Source of the DNA: Achromobacter agilis
Lineage (GTDB): Bacteria > Pseudomonadota > Gammaproteobacteria > Burkholderiales > Burkholderiaceae_B
NCBI RefSeq assembly: GCF_900496965.1
Contig: NZ_UFQB01000002.1
Coordinates: 248,001-312,000 of the forward strand
Reading direction: 5' to 3'
Length of the DNA: 64,000 bases
Shown: piece by piece, positions 48,308-56,952 of the stretch
Numbering within the stretch: position 1 is the first letter of the stretch
Layout of the letters: every line of letters begins with the position of its first letter
Program-made: the position numbers and the translations under genes
The notes under the pieces: model-generated
The model's database searches: none
What the model was told of the DNA's origin: nothing
The model's input: the letters and a program-made list of their open reading frames with translations, nothing else

Positions 48308-50053
48308 TCAATGAATCTCAGGCTCGCCCGCGGCCGGAGCGCGCGTTTCGGTCTGAAGAAAATCGAAATCGCAGCCGGTGTCGGCCTGGCCGATGTGCTT
48401 CAGGTAGAGCACGCCGTAGCCGCGCTCGAAGCGCGGCGGCGGCGCCTGCCAGGCCGCGCGGCGGGCAGCCAGTTCGGCCTCGGGCACCAGCAGCTCCAGC
48501 CGCCGCGCCGGCACGTCCAGCTCGATGCGGTCGCCGTCCTGCACCAGCGCCAGCGGGCCGCCGACATAGGCTTCGGGCGCCACATGCAGCACACAGGCGC
48601 CGTAGCTCGTGCCGCTCATCCGCGCATCCGAGATCCGCACCATATCGCGCACACCCTGCTTCAGCAGCTTCTGCGGGATCGGCAATTGCCCCCATTCCGG
48701 CATGCCCGGTGCGCCTTGCGGCCCGGCGTTCTGCAGCACGATGACGCTGTCGGCATCCACGTCCAGGTCCGGATCGTCGATGCGCGCCGCCATGTCGTTG
48801 TAGTCCTTGAAGACCACCGCGCGGCCCGTGTGCACCTGCAGGCGCTCCTCCATGGCGGGCGGCTTGATCACCGCACCGTCCGGCGCCAGGTTGCCGCGCA
48901 GCACCGCCAGCCCGTCGCGCTCTATCAGCGCCTGCGAGCGCGGCCGGATCACGTCTTCGTTGAAGATGCGCGCGCCGGCGATGTTCTCGCCCAGCGTGCG
49001 GCCGTCCACGGTGCGCTGCGTGGCGTCCAGCAGATCGCCCAGCTGCACCAGCATCGCGCGCAGCCCGCCCGCGTAGTAGAAATCCTCCATCAGGTACTTG
49101 CCCGCCGGCCTCAGGTTGGCCAGCACCGGCGTCGTGCGCGCCAGGTGGTCGAACCGGTCCAGGTCCAGATTGAAGCCGCTGCGGCGGGCCATGGCGATCA
49201 GGTGCACCACGGAATTGGTCGATCCGGAAAGCGCCAGCACCGTGCGCACCGCGTTGTCGTAGGACGCCGCGGTCAGCAGGTCGGACGGCTTCAGGTCTTC
49301 CCACACCATCTCGACAATGCGCTTGCCCGTCAGGCTGGCCATTTGCGCATGCCGCGAATCCGGCGCGGGGATGGACGAAGCGCCCGACAGGCACAGGCCC
49401 AGCGCCTCGACCGCGCCCGTCATGGTGGACGCGGTGCCCATGGTCATGCAGTGCCCCGGCGAACGCGCGATGCCGTCTTCCACGCCCTGCCAGTCTTCCT
49501 CGGTGATGTTGCCGGCGCGCAGTTCCGCCCAGTACTTCCAGGTGTCCGAGCCCGAGCCTAGCGTATTGCCGTTCCAGTTGCCGCGCAGCATGGGGCCGGC
49601 CGGCACGAAGATCGTCGGCAGGTCCATGGACACCGCGCCCATGATGAGCGCGGGCGTGGTCTTGTCGCAGCCGCCCATCAGCACACAGCCGTCCGCCGGA
49701 TAGGAGCGCAGCAGCTCTTCCGTTTCCATCGCCAGCAGATTGCGGTAGAGCATGGTCGTGGGCTTCTGGAAGGGTTCGGACAGGCTCATAGCCGGCATTT
49801 CCACCGGGAAGCCGCCCGCCTGCCAGATGCCGCGCTTGACCTCTTCCACGCGCTGCTTGAAGTGGCTGTGGCAGGGGTTGATGTCGCTCCACGTATTGAT
49901 GATCGCGATGACGGGCTTGCCCGCGTAGTCCGAGCGGTGATAGCCCATCTGCGCGGTGCGCGAACGGTGTCCGAAAGACCGCAGGTCGCGCACGCCGTAC
50001 CAGCGGTGGCTCCGCAGCTCCTCGGGTTTCTTGCGCTTGTCTGAATTGCTCAT
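48308..50053 (-). CDS. IlvD/Edd-family sugar-acid dehydratase, L-arabinonate dehydratase-like
   Basis: The 581-residue protein belongs to the IlvD/Edd family. The Fe-S cluster cysteines fall at Cys61 (I-N-P-C-H), Cys129 (M-G-G-C-D-K-T) and Cys202 ([10 protein letters not shown]), with the spacing known for [2Fe-2S] pentonate dehydratases such as L-arabinonate dehydratase. These remove water from aldonic acids to form 2-keto-3-deoxy acids. The W-Y-G and G-H-R-S-R opening also favours the sugar-acid branch over branched-chain amino-acid biosynthesis. The exact sugar acid is not determined. Confidence 0.9.
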   Translation of the reverse strand: MSNSDKRKKPEELRSHRWYGVRDLRSFGHRSRTAQMGYHRSDYAGKPVIAIINTWSDINPCHSHFKQRVEEVKRGIWQAGGFPVEMPAMSLSEPFQKPTTMLYRNLLAMETEELLRSYPADGCVLMGGCDKTTPALIMGAVSMDLPTIFVPAGPMLRGNWNGNTLGSGSDTWKYWAELRAGNITEEDWQGVEDGIARSPGHCMTMGTASTMTGAVEALGLCLSGASSIPAPDSRHAQMASLTGKRIVEMVWEDLKPSDLLTAASYDNAVRTVLALSGSTNSVVHLIAMARRSGFNLDLDRFDHLARTTPVLANLRPAGKYLMEDFYYAGGLRAMLVQLGDLLDATQRTVDGRTLGENIAGARIFNEDVIRPRSQALIERDGLAVLRGNLAPDGAVIKPPAMEERLQVHTGRAVVFKDYNDMAARIDDPDLDVDADSVIVLQNAGPQGAPGMPEWGQLPIPQKLLKQGVRDMVRISDARMSGTSYGACVLHVAPEAYVGGPLALVQDGDRIELDVPARRLELLVPEAELAARRAAWQAPPPRFERGYGVLYLKHIGQADTGCDFDFLQTETRAPAAGEPEIH

Positions 50054-50115
50054 GTCTCGTTTCCTCTGCGCTTGGGCGAGGGGTTATTGGAAAAATGGAT
50101 TAGGGTGAACAGGCC

Positions 50116-51228
50116 CTAGGCGCCGCCCAGCAGATAGGGCGTGCCCGCGCGTTCGCAAATGCCGCGCAGGCGCTCTGCCAGCGCGGCCGGAATGGGAATC
50201 CCCCGCCGCAGCCGGCGCTCGCGCTCGGCGGCTTCGGGTTCGCCCGCCACCAGCACCGGCTCTTCGGGCCTGGCGGGCGGCGTGTCGTGCATGGCGTCGA
50301 TCAGGTCGTCCATGTCGGACTCGAACGACCCCGCCGCGCGGAAGGCGTCGGGATTGAGCGCCAGGAAGAAATGCCCCACGTCGTCCGGCTCGCCCGGACG
50401 GCGCGTCGGCGCGCGCCGGGCGGCGAACGCGCTGCCGCTCAGCGTACCGCCCAGGATCTGCGCCATCATCGCGAGCCCGTAGCCCTTGTGGCTGCTCATG
50501 GCGGCCGTGCCGCCCAGCGGCGTCAGCCCGCCCTCGGGGTGCTTGAAGATGAATTCCATGGCGGCGGCCGCGCCGGTCACCGCGGCGCCCTCTCCGTCCA
50601 CCGCCCAGCCCGGCGGCAGCGGCTTGTCCAGGAAGTCGTACACCTTGATCTTGTTTGCCGCGACGGTGGTGGTCGCCATGTCTAGCAGGAAGGGTTCGTT
50701 GTACGCGGCCGGCGCGCCGAAGGCGATGGGGTTGGTGCCCAGCATGGGCATGGCGCCGCGCGTGGGCACCATGATCACGCCGTTGGCGCTGCTGGTCACC
50801 AGCCCGACCACGCCGCGTTCCACGGCGATGCGCGCATAGATCCCGGCCGCGCCGAAGTGATGGGAATTGCAGACCGACACCGCGCCCACGCCATGTTCCA
50901 GCGCCTTATCGACGGCGAGGTGCATGGCCTGCGCGGCAACGGGATAGCCCAGCCCGCCCATGCCGTCGATCAAGGCGCTGGCGCCGCCGTCGCGCACGAT
51001 CCGCGCCCGCGCGTCCAGCCGCAGGGATCCCGCCCGCCACTTTTCTTCGTAGGCCGGCAGCATCGAGATGCCGTGGGAATCGATGCCCAGCAAGTCGGTT
51101 CCCGCCATCAGGTCCGCCGTGGTGCGCGCCAGATCCTGCGCCATGCCCCAGGCCTGCAACACCTGCACGATCTGTTCCCGGATCTGCTCCACCGGCACGT
51201 CCGTTGCTGTCGCTCCGTTGCCTCGCAC
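50116..51228 (-). CDS. Malate/L-lactate/ureidoglycolate dehydrogenase family (Ldh_2) protein
   Basis: The 370-residue protein has the family signatures T-D-L-L-G-I-D-S-H-G-I-S near residues 44-55 and the N-S-H-H-F-G-A-A-G and P-T-R-G-A-M-P-M-L-G-T-N-P segments. Members are NAD(P)-dependent oxidoreductases acting on 2-hydroxy or 2-keto acids (YiaK, ComC, AllD). It sits in the sugar-acid operon between the GntR regulator and the dehydratase; it may oxidise or reduce an intermediate. Reaction direction and substrate are unknown. Confidence 0.9.
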   Translation of the reverse strand: MRGNGATATDVPVEQIREQIVQVLQAWGMAQDLARTTADLMAGTDLLGIDSHGISMLPAYEEKWRAGSLRLDARARIVRDGGASALIDGMGGLGYPVAAQAMHLAVDKALEHGVGAVSVCNSHHFGAAGIYARIAVERGVVGLVTSSANGVIMVPTRGAMPMLGTNPIAFGAPAAYNEPFLLDMATTTVAANKIKVYDFLDKPLPPGWAVDGEGAAVTGAAAAMEFIFKHPEGGLTPLGGTAAMSSHKGYGLAMMAQILGGTLSGSAFAARRAPTRRPGEPDDVGHFFLALNPDAFRAAGSFESDMDDLIDAMHDTPPARPEEPVLVAGEPEAAERERRLRRGIPIPAALAERLRGICERAGTPYLLGGA

Positions 51229-51279
51229 TCTCTAGTCTCCTGTTGTCGTTGGCGGGTCGCGGCGGGCCTGAAGGCGGAA

Positions 51280-52053
51280 TCAGTCGCGGTCCCGGTCCAC
51301 CAGCCGATGGCGCGCCTGGCCCAGATGGAATTGCATGGCGACGCGGGCGCGCTCGCTGTCCTGCTCGCGGATGGCATCGAGGATGGCCGCGTGCTCGTCC
51401 ACCACCCGCTGCGCGCGCTGGCGCGAGCCGGTGCGGGTGAGGTTCAGGGTCAGCCTCATGAAACCGCTGATGGATTCGTGGATGCTTTCCAGCACGCCCA
51501 GGTAGAAGTCATTGCCGCTGGCTTCGGCGATGCTGGCGTGGAACGCCAGGTCGGCCTCGGCGGACACCTGGCCGCGCGCCAGGCTGTCGGCGAAAGCCGC
51601 GTGCGCGTCTTCGATCTTGCGCAGCTGCTCGTCCGTGCGGCGCAGCGCCGCCAGGCGCGCGGCGTCGCCCTCCAGCGCCACCCGCACTTCCTGGGCCCGC
51701 AGATACGCACTGACGTTCTGCACGTCGTTGAAGGTCTTCAGGCGCGGCGCGGGCTGGTGGCTGACGAAAGTGCCCAGCCCCTGGTGCGCGGTGATGAGGC
51801 CGTCCGCGCGCAAGCGCAGCAGCGCTTCGCGCACCACGGGGCGCGACACGCCGAACCGTTCGGAAATTTCGTTTTCGGAAGGCAGTTTGTCGCCGACGTT
51901 CAGGCCGCCGGACACGATCTGCTCGAAGATCTGCCCATAGAGCTGGTCCGCCAGCCGCACCCGGTGCCCGCGCTCGAGCACCAGCGCGCCGTGGGTGTCC
52001 GGCTCGGCGGACGCCTGGGGCGCGGACGGGGATGATGCTTTGGGTCGGGCCAC
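51280..52053 (-). CDS. GntR-family regulator, FadR/FCD subfamily
   Basis: The 257-residue protein has an N-terminal winged helix (Q-L-Y-G-Q-I-F-E-Q-I-V-S-G-G-L through R-F-G-V-S-R-P-V-V-R-E-A-L-L-R-L) and an FCD ligand-binding domain with metal-site histidines (D-L-A-F-H-A-S-I and a later V-V-D-E-H-A-A-I). Such regulators usually repress sugar-acid operons and release DNA when an acid ligand binds. It is encoded inside the leftward operon and probably acts at the palindromes at 53144 and 53176. An Ala/Ser/Pro-rich N-terminal tail of about 25 residues precedes the domain. Confidence 0.92.
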   Translation of the reverse strand: MARPKASSPSAPQASAEPDTHGALVLERGHRVRLADQLYGQIFEQIVSGGLNVGDKLPSENEISERFGVSRPVVREALLRLRADGLITAHQGLGTFVSHQPAPRLKTFNDVQNVSAYLRAQEVRVALEGDAARLAALRRTDEQLRKIEDAHAAFADSLARGQVSAEADLAFHASIAEASGNDFYLGVLESIHESISGFMRLTLNLTRTGSRQRAQRVVDEHAAILDAIREQDSERARVAMQFHLGQARHRLVDRDRD

Positions 52054-52160
52054 GGGACCTCCTCGATGCTAGGGCCTGTTCACAGGGGCTGAACAGCGCT
52101 CATCGTACCGTCAATGCGCGGATCGATGCGCACGCCCGCGCCCGCCATGCGGCGCATCGC

Positions 52161-53090
52161 TCAAGCCGCCGCGGTTTCCCGGTCCCAGGCGGCCAGGGCG
52201 CGCGCCACCGGCGCCACGCGCTCGCGCTCGGCGCTGGACAGGCCCGTCAGCAGCGGCAGCATCGGCCCCATGTCCGCCACGCCCGACAGCGTCACCGCGT
52301 CGTGCAGCACCCGGATGGGACTGATGCCGTCGCGGCAGTCTTCCAGGGGCAGGTAGTTTTCGCGCACCGCCGCGGCTTCCTCGTAGCGGCCGTCGCGCAG
52401 CAGGTGCAGCAGGCGCATCGAGCCTCGCGGCGCCACGCAGACCGATCCGGACGTGAAGCTCTTCAGGCCGAAGTCGCGATAGTGGACGATGGCGGGACGC
52501 TCACCGATGCCGCTGACGATCCAACGCGCATCCACCGCCTGCAACAGGGACGACAGGTAGGCGTCGCGCGACGGATCGTCGCGCACGACTGCGTACTTGA
52601 ACGTCACGATGCGGCCCTCTTCGATCAGGCGCGCCGCGGTGGCCGGCGCCAGATAGTCGGCCGACTTGAGATAGACGACCGCGGGCTTGCCCAGGGCATC
52701 GGTGAACCGGCGCACGCCGTCGGCCAGGCCCGGGTCGGTATAGGGGAACGACATGGGCAGCAGCATGGCCGTGGGAAACGCGCGCGAACGCAAAATCGCC
52801 GCCTGGTCCATCATCTTGCCGTAGTCGGGCCCCACCGAGGGCAGGATCCAGGTGTCTGCGCCCGCCAGCTCGGCCAGCATGTCCACGATGCGCGCGTACT
52901 CGCTTACGCCCACGTTATAGAAATTGGCGTTGCCGCCATACATCACGTTGCGCACGCCGCCGGCTTCCAGATGGCCCAGCAGGGCCCGGTTGGCCTCCAC
53001 GTTCAGGGACAGATCGTCGTGGCGCGCCAGCGGCGGCACGGCGATGACCGAGCGCTGCAGATCCTGCGCGGTGACCGGGGAAGTTTTCAT
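52161..53090 (-). CDS. Dihydrodipicolinate synthase-family protein, divergent
   Basis: The 309-residue length and the barrel pattern fit the DHDPS/N-acetylneuraminate lyase superfamily. The Schiff-base lysine is probably Lys165 (V-T-F-K-Y) and the catalytic tyrosine Tyr140 (V-V-Y-L-K). The usual G-T-T-G-E carboxylate loop reads Y-G-G-N-A-N and the usual Y-N-x-P reads Y-L-K-S, so it is not a canonical DHDPS. In this operon a 2-keto-3-deoxy-acid dehydratase or aldolase role (like L-KDA dehydratase or KdgD) is plausible. ATG 53090 has AGGAG upstream; the frame is open far beyond it. Confidence 0.82.
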   Translation of the reverse strand: MKTSPVTAQDLQRSVIAVPPLARHDDLSLNVEANRALLGHLEAGGVRNVMYGGNANFYNVGVSEYARIVDMLAELAGADTWILPSVGPDYGKMMDQAAILRSRAFPTAMLLPMSFPYTDPGLADGVRRFTDALGKPAVVYLKSADYLAPATAARLIEEGRIVTFKYAVVRDDPSRDAYLSSLLQAVDARWIVSGIGERPAIVHYRDFGLKSFTSGSVCVAPRGSMRLLHLLRDGRYEEAAAVRENYLPLEDCRDGISPIRVLHDAVTLSGVADMGPMLPLLTGLSSAERERVAPVARALAAWDRETAAA

Positions 53091-53137
53091 GGGCGGGCTC
53101 CTGGCTGACCGAGGGGTCGGATGACTAAGGTGAAAAA

Positions 53138-53188
53138 AGTATACTTGGTTGACAAGCATAAGCTCAATACATATATTTGTTTTACAAG
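53138..53188. promoter_or_regulatory. Overlapping divergent promoters with two operator-like palindromes
   Basis: Plus-strand promoter: TTGACA (53149-53154), 17 bases, TATATT (53172-53177), close to consensus. Minus-strand promoter: TTGAGC (67-62 of 53100), 18 bases, TATACT (53143-53138). Two related 13-base sites, CTTGGTTGACAAG (53144-53156) and TTTGTTTTACAAG (53176-53188), lie 32 bases apart (three helix turns) and overlap both promoters. They have the TTGT-n3-ACAA form common for FCD-type GntR regulators. This region divides the leftward and rightward sugar-acid genes. Confidence 0.65.
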
Positions 53189-53313
53189 TAGACCGGCAGC
53201 AAAAACGCAAGGCGCCGCGGGGCGTCCTGCGGATTGAAAGCCTCGGGCGATGCCAGGGGCGGAATACCCCATCAACGATGCGCGGCCACGCGCACACCGA
53301 GGAGACGAATTCC

Positions 53314-54321
53314 ATGCATGCAGCCCCTGCCCGAGGCCGGTCCGTTACGGCCGCCCTGTTCGCCGCCATCCTGGCCGCCGCCGCTCTGCCGGCCGCCCCG
53401 GCCCTGGCCGAATACCCGGAACGCGAAGTCCGGATCATCGTGCCGTTCCCCGCGGGCGGCACGACCGACATCGCGGCGCGCGTCGTCGCTACGGAACTCG
53501 GCAAGGCGTGGAACAAGCCCGTCGTGGTCGACAACAAGGCGGGCGCGGGCGGCAATGTCGGCACGGCCGAGGCCGCCCGCGCCACGCCGGACGGCTACAC
53601 CCTGCTGATGGGCACCGTCAGCACACATGCGATCAACCAGTCCGTCTACGCCAAGCTGCCCTACGATCCGGTCAAGGACTTCGTGCCGGTAACGCTCGTC
53701 ATTCCCGTGCCCAACATCCTCGAACTGAATCCCAAGTTCGCCGACAAGCATGGCATCCGCAACGTCGCAGACCTGATCAAGTACCTGAAGGCCAACCCCG
53801 GCAGCGTCAACATGGCGTCCACCGGCAACGGCACGTCCACGCATCTCTCCGGCGAGCTGTTCCAGAACATGACGGGTACACGCATGACGCACGTGCCCTA
53901 CAAGGGCAGCAGCCCCGCGCTGACCGACGTGATGGCGGGTTCCGCCGACCTGATCTTCGACAACCTGCCTTCCTCCATGGGCTTTCTCAAGAGCGGCAAG
54001 CTGCGCCCGCTGGCCGTCACCAGCGCCCAGCGCTCGCCCGCCCTGCCCGACGTGCCCACGATGGCGGAGGCCGGCGTGAAGGGCTACGACGCCTCCAGCT
54101 GGTTCGGCCTGCTGGCGCCCGCCGGCACGCCGCCTGCGGTAGTCGACAAGGTCCAGCGCGACGTGGCGGCCGCGCTGCAACTGCCGGCCGTGCGCGCGCA
54201 GTTGCAGGCCCAGGGCGCGACGCCCTCCGGCAATACGCCGGACCAGTTCAAGCAGTTCATGGCGCAGGAAAGCGCCAAATGGGCTGAGGTCGTGAAGAAA
54301 TCCGGCGCCAAGGTCGATTGA
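53314..54321 (+). CDS. Bug/TTT-family periplasmic solute-binding receptor
   Basis: The 335-residue protein has a signal peptide ending in A-L-A before E-Y-P and the Bug opening [18 protein letters not shown] 53314 has GAGGAGA upstream; the frame is open from 53149, inside the promoter. It is the first gene of the rightward sugar-acid set and should bind an acid substrate in the periplasm. A second Bug gene follows 76 bases later. Confidence 0.92.
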   Translation: MHAAPARGRSVTAALFAAILAAAALPAAPALAEYPEREVRIIVPFPAGGTTDIAARVVATELGKAWNKPVVVDNKAGAGGNVGTAEAARATPDGYTLLMGTVSTHAINQSVYAKLPYDPVKDFVPVTLVIPVPNILELNPKFADKHGIRNVADLIKYLKANPGSVNMASTGNGTSTHLSGELFQNMTGTRMTHVPYKGSSPALTDVMAGSADLIFDNLPSSMGFLKSGKLRPLAVTSAQRSPALPDVPTMAEAGVKGYDASSWFGLLAPAGTPPAVVDKVQRDVAAALQLPAVRAQLQAQGATPSGNTPDQFKQFMAQESAKWAEVVKKSGAKVD

Positions 54322-54397
54322 CCCGGCGCAGATCCGGGCCTGTCCGCAACGCGTGAGCGGCGGGCTCATCACATCATCGCGCGAACCTGGAGACACC

Positions 54398-55384
54398 ATG
54401 AACAAACGACTGAGCGCCGTTGTCGCGGCGGCCGTTGCGGCGGCGGGCGCCGCCCTGCTTGGCGGGCCGGCCGCGCATGCGGCCGGCTATCCCGACAAGC
54501 CTGTCACGATGATCGTTCCCTTCGTGCCGGGCGGTTCATCCGACATCACCGCGCGGTCGGTCACGCCCGCGCTCACGAAACTCCTCGGGCAGACCTTCGT
54601 GGTCGAGAACAAACCCGGCGCGAACAGCGCGATCGGCGCGCAGGCGCTGGCCCGCGCCACGCCCGACGGCTACACCATGATGGTGGGTTCGATCGGCACG
54701 TTCGCCATCAACGAGGCCCTCTACAAGACCTTGTCCTACAACCCCAGCAAGGACTTCGAGTACCTGACGCAGGCGGTGCGCAACCCCAACGTGCTCGTCG
54801 CCGCGCCCAACTTCCCCGCCGCCACCGTCGCCGAACTGGTGGACTACGCGAAGAAGAATCCGGGCAAGGTCTCGTATGCCTCGTCCGGCACGGGTTCGTC
54901 GGATCACCTGTCCGCGGTGCTGTTCCGCCAGCGCACGCAGAGCACCGGCGTGGACGTGCCGTACCGCGGCGGCGGCGCGGCGATCGCCGATCTGATCGGC
55001 GGGCAGGTCAACGTATCGTTCCAGAATCTGGGCGCGGTCCAGACCCACATCAAGGCGGGCAAGCTCAAGGCGCTGGCGATCACCGGCGATGCGCGCGCCG
55101 CCGACCTGCCCGACGTGCCGACCCTGACGGAAGCTGGCATCAAGGACATGGTGGTGTATTCCTGGCAAGGCTTCGCGGTGCCCAAGGGCACCCCGGCGCC
55201 CGTCGTCCAGCAGTTGTCCAAGGCGCTGCAGACCGCGCTGCGCGAGCCCAAGACGGAGAAAACCCTGCAAGGGCTGGGCTTCGAAGTCGTGGCGAACACC
55301 CCGCAGCAATTCGCCGCGTTCCAGCAGGCCGAGGTCAAGCGCTGGAAGGACGTCATCAAGCAAGCCAACATCCAGCTCGAGTAA
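54398..55384 (+). CDS. Bug/TTT-family periplasmic solute-binding receptor
   Basis: The 328-residue protein has a signal peptide (A-A-V-A-A-A-G-A-A-L-L-G ending in A-H-A) and the Bug opening V-T-M-I-V-P-F-V-P-G-G-S-S-D-I. GGAG lies upstream of ATG 54398. It resembles the preceding Bug receptor in layout but is clearly diverged in sequence, so the two probably bind different ligands. The order suggests cotranscription. Confidence 0.92.
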   Translation: MNKRLSAVVAAAVAAAGAALLGGPAAHAAGYPDKPVTMIVPFVPGGSSDITARSVTPALTKLLGQTFVVENKPGANSAIGAQALARATPDGYTMMVGSIGTFAINEALYKTLSYNPSKDFEYLTQAVRNPNVLVAAPNFPAATVAELVDYAKKNPGKVSYASSGTGSSDHLSAVLFRQRTQSTGVDVPYRGGGAAIADLIGGQVNVSFQNLGAVQTHIKAGKLKALAITGDARAADLPDVPTLTEAGIKDMVVYSWQGFAVPKGTPAPVVQQLSKALQTALREPKTEKTLQGLGFEVVANTPQQFAAFQQAEVKRWKDVIKQANIQLE

Positions 55385-55486
55385 TCCGGGAATTCGCGCG
55401 CCGGGATGCCTTTCGCGGGCATTCCCGGCCTTATCCGCGGCCGGATCAAGTAGCATCGGTATTTTGCCACCCACCTGTACGACAAC

Positions 55487-56449
55487 ATGACTACCAAGCA
55501 TCGCATCATCCAGGTCGGCTCGCTGGCCGGGTCCCCCTCCGCCAACAAGAGCCTCGCAGATCGCTACGACGTCGTCGAGCTGTGGAAGTACCCGGACCGC
55601 AAGGCCGCGCTGGCCGAACACGGCAAGGGCATTACCGCGGTCGTCACCTCCGCCAACTACGGCGCCGATGCCGAACTCATCAATGCCCTGCCCGACCTGA
55701 AAGCCATCTGCAGTTGGGGCGTCGGCTATGAAACCATCGACATCAAGGCCGCCAAACAGCGCGGCGTGCAGGTCAGCAATACTCCCGACGTGCTGACGGA
55801 CTGCGTGGCGGATCTGGCCTGGGGCCTGCTGATCGCCGGCGCCCGCCGCATGGGCCAGGGCGAACGCTTCGTGCGCGCCGGCCTCTGGGGCAAGGGCCAG
55901 GTGCATGGCAGCATCCCGCTGGGCCTGCGCGTCAGCGGCAAGAAGCTGGGCATCGTGGGCCTGGGCCGCATCGGCGAAGCCATCGCGCGCCGCGGCGCGG
56001 GCTTCGACATGGACATCCGCTACCACAACCGCCGCCAGCGCGACGACGTGCAGTACGGCTACGAGGCCTCGCTCACCGGCCTGGCCAAGTGGGCCGACTT
56101 CCTCATTGTGGCAACGGTCGGCGGCGCCGGCACGCGCCATCTGGTGAACCGCGAAGTGCTTGAGGCGCTTGGCCCCACCGGTATCATCGTCAACATCGCA
56201 CGCGGCCCCGTCATCGACGAAGCCGCGCTGGTCGACGCGCTGCAGGCCGGCAAGCTGGGCTGCGCCGCGCTGGATGTGTTCGAACACGAGCCCAAGGTGC
56301 CCGAAGCCCTGGCCACCAGCGACAATGCCGTGGTCCTGCCGCATATCGGCAGCGCAACGCTGGAGACCCGCCTGAGCATGGAAAACCTGATGCTGGACAA
56401 CCTGCAGGCGTACTTCGAGACCGGCCGCGTCATCACACCGGCGGAGTAA
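55487..56449 (+). CDS. D-2-hydroxyacid dehydrogenase (glyoxylate/hydroxypyruvate reductase-like)
   Basis: The 320-residue protein has the NAD-binding G-L-G-R-I-G-E-A (about residues 163-170), the substrate Arg in N-I-A-R-G-P-V-I-D-E and the catalytic His in L-P-H-I-G-S-A-T. It follows the two Bug receptors after about 100 bases and ends in a good terminator. In a sugar-acid pathway it could reduce glyoxylate, hydroxypyruvate or tartronate semialdehyde released by the aldolase; the true substrate is not known. Confidence 0.9.
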   Translation: MTTKHRIIQVGSLAGSPSANKSLADRYDVVELWKYPDRKAALAEHGKGITAVVTSANYGADAELINALPDLKAICSWGVGYETIDIKAAKQRGVQVSNTPDVLTDCVADLAWGLLIAGARRMGQGERFVRAGLWGKGQVHGSIPLGLRVSGKKLGIVGLGRIGEAIARRGAGFDMDIRYHNRRQRDDVQYGYEASLTGLAKWADFLIVATVGGAGTRHLVNREVLEALGPTGIIVNIARGPVIDEAALVDALQAGKLGCAALDVFEHEPKVPEALATSDNAVVLPHIGSATLETRLSMENLMLDNLQAYFETGRVITPAE

Positions 56450-56467
56450 GCGCGGCGCCCAAATAAG

Positions 56468-56501
56468 AAAAGCCTCTCGGCGCCCATACCGAGAGGCTTT
56501 T
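56468..56501. terminator. Rho-independent terminator after the hydroxyacid dehydrogenase
   Basis: A 13-base perfect stem (56468-56480 with 56489-56501) begins with AAAA and ends in TTTT, with an 8-base loop. It can serve both the rightward dehydrogenase and the leftward small secreted-protein gene that ends 40 bases later. Confidence 0.88.
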
Positions 56502-56541
56502 CATTTGCGCAAAGGAACCAGGGCCTTGCGGCCCGCCGCGA

Positions 56542-56781
56542 TTATTTGGCCGGCGTCGCGGCGCCGGACTTATCCATCTTCGCCGCTCCTCCCGACTTTC
56601 CCGCCTCGTGCTTGGCGGAGGTTTTGTCGGACTTGTGATGCTTGTGCTGCGCTTGGGTCTTGCTTTCACCTGTCTTGGCCGAGGCATCGGCGCCGGCCGC
56701 GAACGCGCTTGGCGCCGCCGCAAGACCGAGGCACAGGGCCGAAGTGGACAGGAACGCAGCAATACGGGAGTGAGTCGTCAT
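56542..56781 (-). CDS. Small secreted Lys/His/Ala-rich protein
   Basis: The 79-residue product has a clear signal peptide (about residues 1-28, ending A-F-A-A-G) and a mature part of about 50 residues made almost only of Lys, His, Ala, Ser, Gly and Thr (K-H-K-H-H-K-S-D-K-T). Such compositions occur in acid-shock and metal-binding periplasmic peptides, but I do not recognise a family. ATG 56781 has AGGAGG seven bases upstream. It is a single-gene unit between two terminator-like regions. Confidence 0.78.
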   Translation of the reverse strand: MTTHSRIAAFLSTSALCLGLAAAPSAFAAGADASAKTGESKTQAQHKHHKSDKTSAKHEAGKSGGAAKMDKSGAATPAK

Positions 56782-56952
56782 TTCATGACCTCCTGAATGT
56801 ATAAAGGCCGAGGCCTTTTCCAACACGGGGCGGCAACATCGCCGCTTGACCCGTATCGAGTTGGAGCCGGGACCCTCAGGAAGGTTCAGCACGGAACCAC
56901 AAATTTTCTGCCGCTAACGGTTCGAAATGGGTTCGACATGACTTTGCAAGGA

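Noticed and set aside
48308-50053. Dihydroxyacid dehydratase of branched-chain amino-acid synthesis (ilvD)
   Set aside because: The cysteine spacing and the catabolic neighbours (aldolase, Bug receptor, GntR) favour the sugar-acid branch of the family.
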